Shown piece by piece: positions 1-8,257 of a stretch of 64,000 bases of DNA. The position numbers were made by a program, and so were the translations under genes. The DNA comes from Jannaschia donghaensis (GTDB taxonomy: Bacteria; Pseudomonadota; Alphaproteobacteria; Rhodobacterales; Rhodobacteraceae). The stretch spans positions 1,230,375 to 1,294,374 of the forward strand of contig NZ_CXSU01000012.1 in assembly GCF_001403795.1 (NCBI RefSeq), written 5' to 3'. Every line of letters begins with the position of its first letter. Within the stretch, counting starts at the first letter, position 1. Under the pieces are notes generated by a model. The model did no database searches and was not told the origin of the DNA. It worked only from the letters and a program-made list of their open reading frames with translations.

Positions 1-1
1 C

Positions 2-319
2 AATGGCAACAACGGCAACGGCAATTCCCGCGCCGAACGGGTCGCCAACCCGTCGAACGGCGGTTGCCCACCCGGCCTCGCCAAGAAGGACCCGCCCTGC
101 GTGCCTCCCGGTCAGGCCCGGCAGCGCGACCGGTTCGACGGTTACGACTACCGCATCGGCGACCGGCTGGACCGCGACTACGTCATCGTGGATCGGCGCG
201 GCTACGACCTGCCGCCGCTGGAGGACGGAGAAGCCTATGTGCGTGTCGGCGACCGCATTCTGCGACTGGACCGGGCAGAACGGCTGATCCTCGACATCGT
301 CGCGACCGTCCTGAACTGA
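2..319 (+). CDS. RcnB-like periplasmic protein, 3' part (start lies before the window)
   Basis: The reading frame is open from base 2 to the stop at 317-319, so only the C-terminal 105 residues are visible. The first part is low complexity (Asn/Gly rich, then CPPGLAKKDPPCVPPGQAR). It is followed by a compact domain with YRIGDRLDRDYVIV, a YDLPPL core and VRVGDRILRL. This is the usual shape of RcnB-family (Ni/Co homeostasis) and related small periplasmic proteins of Rhodobacterales, where a Gly/Pro-rich linker precedes the domain. An internal ATG at 101 exists but would discard the in-frame upstream coding sequence. The family call is by motif resemblance; a metal role is not shown. It converges with uvrA, whose stop is 18 bases away. 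Confidence 0.65.
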   Translation, partial: NGNNGNGNSRAERVANPSNGGCPPGLAKKDPPCVPPGQARQRDRFDGYDYRIGDRLDRDYVIVDRRGYDLPPLEDGEAYVRVGDRILRLDRAERLILDIVATVLN

Positions 320-337
320 TGCCGGACAGGTGGCGGC

Positions 338-3196
338 CTATTCCGCCGCCACCTTGCGCGCCGCCAAAAGTGACTTGAGGTAGTGGCCCGTATGGCTGCC
401 CTCGATCTGAGCGATTTGTTCGGGCGTGCCGACCCCGACCAGTGTGCCCCCGCCGTCGCCGCCTTCGGGACCGATGTCGATGACATGGTCGGCCGTTTTC
501 ACGACATCGAGGTTGTGTTCGATCACGATGACCGAATTTCCCTGATCCACCAATTCGTGCAGCACTTCGAGCAGCTTGCGCACATCCTCGAAATGCAGAC
601 CCGTCGTCGGTTCGTCCAGGATATAGAGGGTACGCCCGGTGCTGCGCTTCGACAGCTCCTTCGACAATTTTACCCGCTGCGCCTCCCCCCCGGACAGCGT
701 CGTCGCCTGTTGGCCAACCTTGATATAGCCCAAGCCGACACGCATCAGCGCATCCATCTTTTCACGGATGGACGGAACCGCCTTGAAGAAGGTCTGCGCA
801 TCCTCGACCGTCATGTCGAGGACGTCGGCGATGGACTTGCCCTTGAACTGAATTTCCAGCGTTTCGCGGTTGTAGCGCTTGCCCTTGCAGGTCTCGCATT
901 CGACATAGACGTCCGGCAGGAAGTGCATCTCGATCTTGATGACGCCGTCGCCCTGACACGCCTCGCACCGCCCGCCCTTGACGTTGAAGCTGAACCGGCC
1001 GGGCTTGTAGCCGCGCGTCTTCGACTCCGGCAGGCCGGCGAACCAGTCGCGGATCGGGGTGAAGGCCCCCACATACGTCGCCGGGTTCGACCGGGGCGTG
1101 CGCCCGATGGGTCGCTGGTCGATGTCGATGACCTTGTCCAGATGCTCCAACCCCTTGACCGTCTCGCAGGGCGCGGGCGTCTGGCGCGCGCCGTTGAGCT
1201 TCATGGAGGCGGTCTTGAACAAAGTCTCGATCGTCAGAGTCGATTTGCCGCCGCCCGACACGCCGGTCACGGCCACGAACTTGCCCAGCGGATAATCGAC
1301 GGTCAGGCCCTTGAGGTTGTTGCCCGTCGCCTTGACCACCGTGACCTTCTTCTTGTTGCCCTTGCGCCGTTTGGCGGGCACGCCGATTTCCCTGCGCCCG
1401 GCCAGATAATCGCCGGTGATGGATTTCGGGTTCTCGATCAGATCGGCGGGCGTGCCGTGGCCGACGACGGTGCCGCCGTGAATACCGGCGCCCGGACCGA
1501 TGTCATAGACATAATCGGCCTCCCGGATCGCCTCCTCGTCGTGTTCGACGACGATGACGGTGTTGCCCTGATCGCGCAGGTTCTTGAGCGTCGTCAGCAG
1601 GCGATCATTGTCGCGCTGATGCAGGCCGATGCTGGGTTCGTCCAAAACATACAGCACACCGGTTAGGCCCGACCCGATCTGACTGGCCAGCCTGATCCGC
1701 TGGCTCTCGCCGCCCGACAGCGTGCCCGCGTTGCGGCTCAGCGTCAGGTATTGCAGGCCGACATTGTTGAGGAACCCAAGACGTTCGCGGATTTCCTTGA
1801 GGATGGCGCGCGCGATTTCGTTGTTCTGCTTGGACAGCGCCTTTGGCACCTCGTCGCACCACGCCAACGCTTCGGCGATAGACATTTCAACGATTTGCCC
1901 GACGTGCTTCATGTCGATCTTGACGGCCAGCGCTTCGGGCCGCAGCCGGTATCCGCCGCACGCCCCGCAGGAACGGTTGTTCTGATAGCGCTCGAATTCC
2001 TCCCGGACCCAACTGGAATCGGTTTCGCGGTAGCGACGCTCCATGTTGGGGACCACGCCCTCGAACACGCGCGACACTTCGTAGATGCGCCCGCCTTCGT
2101 CATAGCGAAACTTGATTTTCTCGCTCCCCGATCCGCGCAGGAAAACGGCCTGGATATTCTCGGGCAGATCCTTCCACGCGGCCTTTTGGTCGAAGTCGTA
2201 GTGTTTGGCGATCGATTGGATCGTCTGCAAAAAATACGGGCTCTTACCCTTGTTCCAGGGCGCGATGGCCCCCTTGGATAGGGGCAGTGTCACGTCCGGG
2301 ACGATCAATCGATCATCAAAGAACAACTCGTGCCCCAAACCGTCGCACTTGGGGCAGGCTCCAAAGGGCGCGTTGAACGAGAACAAACGCGGCTCGATCT
2401 CGGGAATGGTGAAGCCCGACACCGGACAGGCAAATTTCTCGGAAAACGTCAGCCGCTCCGGGTCGCCTTCCTTCGGCGCGGTTTCCAGGATCGCGATGCC
2501 GTCGGCCAGGTCCAGTGCGGTGCGGAACGAATCCGCCAACCGCTGCTCCAGCCCGTCCTTGACGATGATCCGGTCGACGACCACGTCGATGTCGTGGCGG
2601 AATTTCTTGTCCAACTCGGGCGGGGTGTCCAGGTCGTGAAATTCCCCATCGACCTTGACCCGCTGGAAGCCCTGCTTGCGCAGCTCCAGCATTTCCTTGC
2701 GGTATTCGCCCTTCCGGTCGCGCACGATGGGGGCCAGCAGATAGCCGCGCGTCCCCTCCTCCATCGCCATGACGCGGTCGACCATGTCCTGCACCTGCTG
2801 CGCGGTGATCGGCTCTCCGGTCGCAGGCGAATAAGGCGTGCCCGCGCGCGCGAAAAGCAGGCGCATGTAGTCATAGATTTCCGTGACGGTGCCGACGGTG
2901 GAGCGGGGGTTCTTGGACGTCGTCTTCTGTTCGATCGAAATCGCGGGCGACAGGCCCGAGATGTGATCGACGTCGGGTTTTTGCATCATGTCGAGAAACT
3001 GGCGGGCATAGGCCGACAGCGACTCGACATATCGGCGCTGTCCTTCCGCATAAATCGTGTCGAAGGCCAGCGACGACTTGCCCGACCCCGAAAGCCCGGT
3101 GATGACGACCAGTTGATCGCGGGGAATATCGACGTCGATGCCCTTGAGATTATGCTCCCGCGCGCCGCGGACTTCGATGTACTTCTGATCGGCCAT
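338..3196 (-). CDS. uvrA: Excinuclease ABC subunit A (UvrA)
   Basis: UvrA is the damage-recognition ATPase of nucleotide excision repair. It acts as a dimer that loads UvrB on lesions. The 952-residue product has the full family length and two ABC ATPase halves. Walker A is GLSGSGKS at residues 34-41 and GVSGGGKST in the second half. Both LSGGE signatures are present (TLSGGESQR and TLSGGEAQR). The CxxC zinc-binding pairs are visible (CPKCDG, CGACGG, CEACQG, CETCKG). The start at 3196 gives the canonical N terminus that begins with a short beta strand and [17 protein letters not shown]7-GAAC SOS box lies about 100 bases upstream, so induction by DNA damage through LexA is expected. Confidence 0.98.
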   Translation of the reverse strand: MADQKYIEVRGAREHNLKGIDVDIPRDQLVVITGLSGSGKSSLAFDTIYAEGQRRYVESLSAYARQFLDMMQKPDVDHISGLSPAISIEQKTTSKNPRSTVGTVTEIYDYMRLLFARAGTPYSPATGEPITAQQVQDMVDRVMAMEEGTRGYLLAPIVRDRKGEYRKEMLELRKQGFQRVKVDGEFHDLDTPPELDKKFRHDIDVVVDRIIVKDGLEQRLADSFRTALDLADGIAILETAPKEGDPERLTFSEKFACPVSGFTIPEIEPRLFSFNAPFGACPKCDGLGHELFFDDRLIVPDVTLPLSKGAIAPWNKGKSPYFLQTIQSIAKHYDFDQKAAWKDLPENIQAVFLRGSGSEKIKFRYDEGGRIYEVSRVFEGVVPNMERRYRETDSSWVREEFERYQNNRSCGACGGYRLRPEALAVKIDMKHVGQIVEMSIAEALAWCDEVPKALSKQNNEIARAILKEIRERLGFLNNVGLQYLTLSRNAGTLSGGESQRIRLASQIGSGLTGVLYVLDEPSIGLHQRDNDRLLTTLKNLRDQGNTVIVVEHDEEAIREADYVYDIGPGAGIHGGTVVGHGTPADLIENPKSITGDYLAGRREIGVPAKRRKGNKKKVTVVKATGNNLKGLTVDYPLGKFVAVTGVSGGGKSTLTIETLFKTASMKLNGARQTPAPCETVKGLEHLDKVIDIDQRPIGRTPRSNPATYVGAFTPIRDWFAGLPESKTRGYKPGRFSFNVKGGRCEACQGDGVIKIEMHFLPDVYVECETCKGKRYNRETLEIQFKGKSIADVLDMTVEDAQTFFKAVPSIREKMDALMRVGLGYIKVGQQATTLSGGEAQRVKLSKELSKRSTGRTLYILDEPTTGLHFEDVRKLLEVLHELVDQGNSVIVIEHNLDVVKTADHVIDIGPEGGDGGGTLVGVGTPEQIAQIEGSHTGHYLKSLLAARKVAAE

Positions 3197-3297
3197 ACCG
3201 CCCCCGGACGTCGTTCGTGTTGATGCAATGCCACGACATAGGCAGACGTGGTGGCGTTACAATCGTTCCGGTGGATTTACCGCAACGATTCCTTAAG

Positions 3298-3312
3298 GAA
3301 CATTCAGCGAAC
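3298..3312 (-). promoter_or_regulatory. LexA (SOS) box upstream of uvrA
   Basis: GAAC (3298-3301), seven bases, GAAC (3309-3312) matches exactly the alphaproteobacterial LexA operator GTTC-N7-GTTC read on the minus strand. It sits 101 bases before the uvrA start codon and just overlaps the last codon of the MFS gene. A perfect 12-base palindrome TTCCTTAAGGAA (3289-3300) abuts it. uvrA is a known LexA target in alphaproteobacteria, which raises confidence. Confidence 0.85.
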
Positions 3313-4455
3313 GTTTAACACGCCCGCCCCCGCGCTGCCAGAGGCGCGCGCCCCGGCCCAACTCACCAGGATCAGGCCAAGCAGCGCCACCCCGACCGTC
3401 AGCCAGATCAGCGCGGTCAGTCCGCCGGCTGCGAAGGTCACAGCGAACAGGGGCGTGCCGGTGACGGTGCCCAGGTTGCCCAGCTGTGCGATCGCCCCCG
3501 TCGCGCGGGCCCGGTCACCGGGTGCGGCGTTCCAGGCCGGGATCGACGCGAAACTGGCCCCCGGGATCAGGCCCATGAAGACGAAACACGCCTCCACCGC
3601 GAAAGGCAGGCCCAAAGCCAGACCGAGCGCGCCCAGCGCCGTTCCAGCATAGCCCGCCGCCCCGACATGATGGGGCGCGAACCGCCGGCAGAGCGCGCCG
3701 CCGGCCAGGGTCGACACCAAGGTCACCAGCGGCAGGATCGTCGCAAGCGCGGGCCGGCCGAGGGCGTCGGGCAGAAAGGCGATCGCCGCGATGAACAGGA
3801 ACGTGTAGCAGACGAAGCCCAGGCCGGGGGCCATGTAGCGGATCGAGCCATAGATCTCCCGGTGTACCGTCACAGGGTTGAGAGAGATCGGGGCCCGCGA
3901 CAGCCGGGGGACGATGCGCCACATCACCGCCGCCAGGACCAGCATAAGCGCCCCGTGCAACGCGAACAGCAGCGGCAGCCCCCCGGCTGCCAGCAGGCCC
4001 GGAAAAATCTGCGCCGACAGCGCCAGCGACGCGCCGAAGAACACCGCCCAAAGGCCCATCACCAAAGGTCGGTCCGCATCGGACGACGCGCCCGCCATCA
4101 GCGGCGGGCCCGCGACGACCAACGCCAGATGCGCCACCCCCTCGACCGCGCGCGACGCGGAAAACAGCCATATCGGCGGCAGCGTTGCCTGAACCAGCGA
4201 CATGGCGCCGCCCAACACCAGACCCGCCAGAAACGTCCGTCCTATGCCATGGCCAGCCGCGATGCCCCCCGCCATCGGCCCCAACATCAAGCCCATGATC
4301 CCGACCAGAGACACCAGAAACGCGACCGCCGTGACCGGCCGGTCGAAGGCTTGCGCGACTTGGGGCAGGGTCAGGGTGATCTTGCCGAACTGCGCCGCGG
4401 CCAGAAGGCCACCGCAGAAGATCAGTGCGACAAGGGTCCAGCGCGTGCGGTCCAT
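3304..4455 (-). CDS. MFS transporter
   Basis: The 383-residue polytopic membrane protein has about 12 hydrophobic helices. It starts MDRTRWTLVALIFCGGLLAA and is followed by a helix with GKITLTLPQVAQAF, typical of the substrate-facing first helices of major facilitator superfamily proteins. The Gly-rich GPMAGGIAAGHGIGR stretch corresponds to the loop 2-3 region. Substrate cannot be read from the sequence. It lies 7 bases downstream of the DUF1304 gene on the same strand and is probably co-transcribed with it. Its 3' end overlaps the uvrA SOS box, so its transcription would run into the uvrA promoter. Confidence 0.85.
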   Translation of the reverse strand: MDRTRWTLVALIFCGGLLAAAQFGKITLTLPQVAQAFDRPVTAVAFLVSLVGIMGLMLGPMAGGIAAGHGIGRTFLAGLVLGGAMSLVQATLPPIWLFSASRAVEGVAHLALVVAGPPLMAGASSDADRPLVMGLWAVFFGASLALSAQIFPGLLAAGGLPLLFALHGALMLVLAAVMWRIVPRLSRAPISLNPVTVHREIYGSIRYMAPGLGFVCYTFLFIAAIAFLPDALGRPALATILPLVTLVSTLAGGALCRRFAPHHVGAAGYAGTALGALGLALGLPFAVEACFVFMGLIPGASFASIPAWNAAPGDRARATGAIAQLGNLGTVTGTPLFAVTFAAGGLTALIWLTVGVALLGLILVSWAGARASGSAGAGVLNVR

Positions 4456-4462
4456 CGACGCG

Positions 4463-4825
4463 TCAGGCCAGCCAAAGCGTCAAGAGCGCCGCAAGCGCGG
4501 GCACCGTTTGGATCCAAAAGATGCGCCGCGTCACAGTCCGGGCCCCGTAAGTCCCCGCGATCGCCACGCACAGCAGGAAGAACGCCGCCACGTTCCGCGA
4601 CCAATCGGCGTCCCCGATCAACAGCGACCATATCAGGCCCGCAGCCAGGAATCCGTTGTAGAGGCCCTGATTGGCAGCCATCGCCGTCGTCGGGGCGAAA
4701 AGATCGCGGGGGAGCGTATCGAAGACCTTCGGCCCGCGGCTTTCCCAGGCGAACATCTCGAACCAGCAAATATAGAGGTGAAGCAGGGCGATCAGCCCGA
4801 TCAGCACGTCGGCAAGAAGGTTCAT
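4463..4825 (-). CDS. DUF1304 family small membrane protein
   Basis: The 120-residue protein has four predicted transmembrane helices. The first is LLADVLIGLIALLHLYICWFE, and the next segment carries the family's MAANQGLYNGFLAAGL motif. DUF1304 proteins have no established function. A clear ribosome binding site (GGAG in GGAGACCCCC, minus strand) precedes the ATG at 4825. It is the first gene of a two-gene unit with the MFS transporter and is separated from upstream lpdA by a hairpin terminator. Confidence 0.85.
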   Translation of the reverse strand: MNLLADVLIGLIALLHLYICWFEMFAWESRGPKVFDTLPRDLFAPTTAMAANQGLYNGFLAAGLIWSLLIGDADWSRNVAAFFLLCVAIAGTYGARTVTRRIFWIQTVPALAALLTLWLA

Positions 4826-4842
4826 GGGGGTCTCCGATACGG

Positions 4843-4874
4843 AAAAAGGGGCAACCCTACGGTGCCCCCTTCTT
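4843..4874 (-). terminator. Rho-independent terminator after lpdA
   Basis: Read on the minus strand, the arms AAGGGGGCA and TGCCCCTT pair (one G bulged) around a short loop and run into TTTTT. It lies 35-65 bases past the lpdA stop and just upstream of the DUF1304 start, which separates the two transcription units. Confidence 0.75.
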
Positions 4875-4908
4875 CATGTCCGAATTCGCCGCGCCCCGAA
4901 AGTCGCGA

Positions 4909-6303
4909 TCAGAAGTGAATGGCCCGGCCGTCGGAATCGAGAACCGACTCGTGCATCATCTCCGACAGGGTCGGATGTGGGAAGACGGTGTGGGCCAGGT
5001 CCTCCTCGGTGGTCTCCAACTGGCGACCGATGACATAGCCTTGGATCAGTTCCGTGACCTCGGCCCCGATCATGTGGGCGCCCAGCAACTCCCCGGTCTT
5101 CTTGTCGAAGATGGTCTTCACCATGCCCTCGGGTTCGCCCAGTGCGATGGCCTTGCCGTTGCCGACGAAGGGGAAACGTCCAACCTTGATGTCGTGTCCC
5201 GCCTCCTTGGCCTTCGCCTCGGTCAGGCCGACGCTGGCGACCTGCGGATGACAGTAGGTGCAACCGGCGATGCTCTCGGGCTTGACTGGATGAACGTCGT
5301 TCTTGCCCGCGATCAGTTCGGCGACCATCACACCCTCGTGGCTGGCCTTGTGCGCCAGCCAGGGTGCGCCCGCGATGTCCCCGATGGCATACAGCCCCTC
5401 GACCCCGGTGCGGCAGTATTCGTCCGTGATGACGTGGGTTCGGTCGATCTTGACGCCCAAATCCTCCAACCCCAGCCCTTCGGTATTGCCGACGATGCCG
5501 ACAGCCGAGATGACGGTGTCGAATTCGTGCTGCTCGGCCTTGCCGCCAGACTCGATGGTGGCGACGACCTTGTCCTTCTTGCGGTCCAGCGATTTGACGA
5601 TGGCCTTTTGCAGAATCTTCATCCCCTGCTTCTCGAACGCCTTTTTGGCGAAGGCAGAGATTTCCTCGTCTTCGACAGGCAGGACGCGATCCATCACCTC
5701 GACCACCGTCGTGTCCGATCCGAGCGTGTTGTAGAAACTGGCGAATTCGATGCCGATGGCACCGGATCCAATGACCAGCAGCTTTTTCGGCATATGCGGC
5801 GGCACCAGCGCGTGCTTGTAGTTCCAGACGCGCTCCCCGTCCGCTTCCAGACCCGGCAAGTTGCGCGCGCGGGCCCCGGTGGCCAGGACGATGTTCTTGG
5901 CCGTCAACTCCTCGGTGCCCTTGTCCGTCTGGACCGAAACCTTGCCCTTGGCCGTGATCTTGGCCTCGCCCATCATGGTCGTCACCTTGTTCTTCTTGAA
6001 CAGGTGCCCGATGCCGCCCGACAGTTGCTTGGCCACGCCGCGCGACCGCTTGACCACAGCATCCAGATCGTAATCGACCCCGTCGCATTTCAGCCCGAAC
6101 TCCTTGGCGCGGTGCATCAGGTGGAACACCTCGGACGAGCGCAGCATGGCTTTGGTCGGGATGCAGCCCCAGTTGAGGCAGATGCCGCCCAGATGTTCGC
6201 GTTCGACACAGACGACCTTCATGCCAAGCTGCGCCGCGCGGATTGCGGCGACATATCCGCCGGGGCCGGCACCGATCACGATCAGGTCGAAGTTCTGGGC
6301 CAT
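4909..6303 (-). CDS. lpdA: Dihydrolipoyl dehydrogenase (E3)
   Basis: This flavoprotein reoxidises dihydrolipoamide on 2-oxoacid dehydrogenase and glycine-cleavage complexes, passing electrons through FAD to NAD+. The 464-residue length is normal. The N terminus has the FAD-binding GAGPGGYVAAIRAAQLG. The redox disulfide is GICLNWGCIPTK. A second dinucleotide fold has VIGSGAIGIEFA, and the C-terminal HPTLSE carries the catalytic His-Glu pair. The start at 6303 is supported by AAAGG in AAAGGTGACGCC. No E1 or E2 gene lies nearby, so the partner complex is unknown; Rhodobacterales usually carry more than one E3. Nested palindromes 33-52 bases upstream may be an operator. Confidence 0.95.
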   Translation of the reverse strand: MAQNFDLIVIGAGPGGYVAAIRAAQLGMKVVCVEREHLGGICLNWGCIPTKAMLRSSEVFHLMHRAKEFGLKCDGVDYDLDAVVKRSRGVAKQLSGGIGHLFKKNKVTTMMGEAKITAKGKVSVQTDKGTEELTAKNIVLATGARARNLPGLEADGERVWNYKHALVPPHMPKKLLVIGSGAIGIEFASFYNTLGSDTTVVEVMDRVLPVEDEEISAFAKKAFEKQGMKILQKAIVKSLDRKKDKVVATIESGGKAEQHEFDTVISAVGIVGNTEGLGLEDLGVKIDRTHVITDEYCRTGVEGLYAIGDIAGAPWLAHKASHEGVMVAELIAGKNDVHPVKPESIAGCTYCHPQVASVGLTEAKAKEAGHDIKVGRFPFVGNGKAIALGEPEGMVKTIFDKKTGELLGAHMIGAEVTELIQGYVIGRQLETTEEDLAHTVFPHPTLSEMMHESVLDSDGRAIHF

Positions 6304-6335
6304 GGGGCGTCACCTTTCGAAGGGATGGGGCATTG

Positions 6336-6355
6336 TTCAACGTTGAATTAATTCA
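6336..6355. promoter_or_regulatory. Two overlapping perfect palindromes upstream of lpdA
   Basis: TTCAACGTTGAA (6336-6347) and TGAATTAATTCA (6344-6355) are each perfect 12-base palindromes sharing TGAA. They sit 33-52 bases before the lpdA ATG in an intergenic gap, the position expected of an operator. The regulator is not identifiable from the sequence. Confidence 0.5.
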
Positions 6356-6421
6356 TCTAACGCTGCCTGAAAAGCGACGGACCCGCAATGCCGCCCTGCA
6401 CCTGATGCAAGTCCCCGGGTG

Positions 6422-7012
6422 CTAGGCCCCCGCCGTCCCAAGGCGCGCGATCCGCTTCATCCAGCGATCGACCGCCCCCGGCTTGGGCGCGCTTGCGCCT
6501 GAAAACAGGGTGAACCGCGTCGGCTTGATGCCCGCGAACCCCAGGATCTGACCACGCGTCTGACGCAGCACGGCATTTCCATACACCAGCCGCAGGAACC
6601 ATATCGGCGTGTCGGAGGTGACGATCACCCGCGCCGTTCGACCGCCCAGCATCGGCGTCGGCATCCCCATCTTCGTGACACGCGTATCGAAGGCGCGGCC
6701 CGGCAGGAACGCCCGGTCGAAGACCCCTTTCAATCGCGCGGGCATCGCCCCCCACCAAAGCGGAAACGCCAGAACCAGATGCTCCGACCATTCGATCTGC
6801 GCCAATACGTGTTCCAGATCGGGTTCGAGCGGCTTCCAGTTCTCATAATTTCCGGCCCCGAAATCGGGATCGAACGTCAGATCATGCAGGTGGGCGATGC
6901 GAACCTCGTGCCCTGCCGCCCGCGCGCGGTCGGCGTAGGTCTGCAACAGGCCGCGCGACAACGACTGCGCGGCGGGATGGCCATCGAGGATGAAGATACG
7001 TTTGGGTGTCAT
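6422..7012 (-). CDS. Flavodoxin-fold NAD(P)H:quinone reductase family protein
   Basis: The 196-residue protein belongs to the flavodoxin-like fold family (KefF/MdaB/NQO1 type), FMN- or FAD-dependent enzymes that reduce quinones by two electrons. The N terminus has KRIFILDGHP followed by S..L, the phosphate-binding loop. FPLWWGAMPARLKGVFDRAF is the hallmark segment that contacts flavin and substrate, and a GRTARVIVTSDTP strand follows. AGGAGGG lies 6 bases before the ATG at 7012. It is divergent from a TetR gene across three identical-type operators, so it is almost certainly the repressor's target, probably induced by a quinone-like or electrophilic compound. Confidence 0.88.
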   Translation of the reverse strand: MTPKRIFILDGHPAAQSLSRGLLQTYADRARAAGHEVRIAHLHDLTFDPDFGAGNYENWKPLEPDLEHVLAQIEWSEHLVLAFPLWWGAMPARLKGVFDRAFLPGRAFDTRVTKMGMPTPMLGGRTARVIVTSDTPIWFLRLVYGNAVLRQTRGQILGFAGIKPTRFTLFSGASAPKPGAVDRWMKRIARLGTAGA

Positions 7013-7027
7013 GGTGCCCTCCTATAA

Positions 7028-7055
7028 GTGACCACGGTCATAATCAGGATAAAAT
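7028..7055 (+). promoter_or_regulatory. Putative promoter of the TetR gene
   Basis: GTGACC (7028-7033), 16 bases, TAAAAT (7050-7055) resembles a -35/-10 pair directed at the tetR gene. Operator 1 covers the -35 and operator 2 begins on the last base of the -10, so the repressor would block its own promoter. Confidence 0.45.
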
Positions 7056-7088
7056 GACCACGGTCAATACAAAATTTGACCATGGTCA
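7029..7088. promoter_or_regulatory. Three TetR-type operators TGACC-AY-GGTCA
   Basis: TGACCACGGTCA occurs at 7029-7040 and at 7055-7066, and the perfect palindrome TGACCATGGTCA at 7077-7088. The starts are 26 and 22 bases apart. The cluster fills the gap between the divergent quinone reductase and tetR genes and overlaps candidate promoters in both directions. Only the central base differs between copies, so the recognised half-site is TGACCA/TGACC. Confidence 0.85.
7040..7067 (-). promoter_or_regulatory. Putative promoter of the quinone reductase gene
   Basis: On the minus strand TTGACC (complement of 7062-7067), 16 bases, then GATTAT (complement of 7040-7045). Operator 2 covers the -35, and the transcription start would fall inside operator 1. 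Confidence 0.5.
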
Positions 7089-7100
7089 CATCTTGTGCGA

Positions 7101-7721
7101 ATGAACATCATGGGTCGTATTGTGCAGAAACGGACGTTGGAAACGCGGGCCCGGCTGGTAGCCGAGGCCGAAAAGCTGATCGATCGGAATGGGTTCGAGG
7201 CGCTGCGCGTCGAAGACGTCGTGCGCGCCGCCGGTGTCGCCAAGGGCACATTCTTCGCGCATTTCCGCGACAAGGATGCGCTGATGGACCGCCTGATCGG
7301 CGCGCGCCTGGACACCATCCTTGACGCTATGGATCTGGAAACCGGTATTCGGGACATACGTGACCTGGTCGCCCGAATGGGTCCGATGCTGACGTTCATG
7401 ACCTGCGAACGCTATGTCTTCGACGTCATCCTGCGGTATTCAGGGGCCGCCGCGCAGGAAGACATCGGCCCCATCGCAACGACGTTCGCCCGTCAGATCG
7501 ACGTCTTCGCCAGCTGGATCGAACACGGCCCCTTCCGGCGCGACGTGCCCGTGGCCATCCTTGCCGAAGGGGTTCAGGCCTTTGCGGTTCAGGTCATGGC
7601 GCTGCGGTTCTGCGCCCTGCACGCGGCCCAAGGCCTGCACGCACCGCTGGAGACTTATCTGGCCGCGTGGCTTCTGCCACCTCAGCCTTCGGCCCGCAGC
7701 TCTCGCAACACCGCGCCGTAG
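7101..7721 (+). CDS. TetR/AcrR family transcriptional regulator
   Basis: The N-terminal helix-turn-helix is clear: a helix ending AEKLIDRNGFEALRVEDVV, then RAAGVAKGTFFAHFRDKDAL, the classic TetR recognition segment. The rest, about 150 residues, is an all-helical ligand/dimer domain of unknown ligand. The start is uncertain: GTG 7095, ATG 7101 and ATG 7110 are in frame and none has a strong ribosome site; 7101 is used here. The 12-base operators directly upstream imply autoregulation together with control of the divergent quinone reductase. The last 40 bases overlap the convergent DUF924 gene. Confidence 0.9.
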   Translation: MNIMGRIVQKRTLETRARLVAEAEKLIDRNGFEALRVEDVVRAAGVAKGTFFAHFRDKDALMDRLIGARLDTILDAMDLETGIRDIRDLVARMGPMLTFMTCERYVFDVILRYSGAAAQEDIGPIATTFARQIDVFASWIEHGPFRRDVPVAILAEGVQAFAVQVMALRFCALHAAQGLHAPLETYLAAWLLPPQPSARSSRNTAP

Positions 7722-8257
7722 GCCCCGCCGTCCAGAAACGCCTGCTCGGCGGATGTCGACGTCCGCCCCAGCACCGCATTGCGGAACGGGAATCGCCCGA
7801 ACGTACGGATGATGTGCCGGTGGGCGCGCGCGTGAAGCAGCGTCTCGGGCGCATCCATACGCATCAGGATCAGGCGGACGGCCCGGTCCTGATCCTGCAT
7901 CGTTTCGGAATGCTCCAGCGGCAGATAGAAAAACTGCCGCACCGGATCGTCGATCGCCAAGTCGAAGCCACGCACGAGGGCCGCCTTGGTGGCCGCCCGC
8001 GCCAGACCGTCGGTCGAAAACGCGCGCGCCTGGCCCCGCATCATATTGCGCGACATCTGATCGGTCAGGATCAGCAGCGCCAGCGTGCCCCGCGCCGTTG
8101 CCCCCCACGTGCGGTAGAGGTCGTGCGCCACCTGCCAAGTGTCGAAGAAGCCGTCGCGGATCCGGTCGTCCAGTGCGTCGTCCTGTCGATACCAATCGTC
8201 GGGCGAAAGCTCTTCGGTCCAGAACCCGATGACATCCTGTGGGGTACGTGTGGTCAT
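7682..8257 (-). CDS. DUF924 family protein
   Basis: This is a 191-residue helical protein with the DUF924 features: FWTEELSPDDWYRQDDALDD near the start, LALLILTDQMSRNMMRG, and FYLPLEHSETMQDQDRA in the second half. The function is not established; the fold is TPR-like. Its ATG at 8257 overlaps the stop of the upstream MFS gene in an ATGA arrangement, so the two are translationally coupled. The C terminus is encoded antisense to the end of the tetR gene (40-base convergent overlap). Confidence 0.85.
   Translation of the reverse strand: MTTRTPQDVIGFWTEELSPDDWYRQDDALDDRIRDGFFDTWQVAHDLYRTWGATARGTLALLILTDQMSRNMMRGQARAFSTDGLARAATKAALVRGFDLAIDDPVRQFFYLPLEHSETMQDQDRAVRLILMRMDAPETLLHARAHRHIIRTFGRFPFRNAVLGRTSTSAEQAFLDGGAYGAVLRELRAEG

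Noticed and set aside
383..1666. A 427-codon open frame antisense to uvrA
   Set aside because: It lies entirely inside uvrA, has high-GC shadow composition and no family character; the uvrA frame explains the sequence.
3667..6351. Very long plus-strand frame (894 codons) through the MFS, DUF1304 and lpdA genes
   Set aside because: The translation is Arg/Gln/His/Pro-rich noise typical of the antisense of GC-rich genes and crosses three well-supported genes and a terminator.
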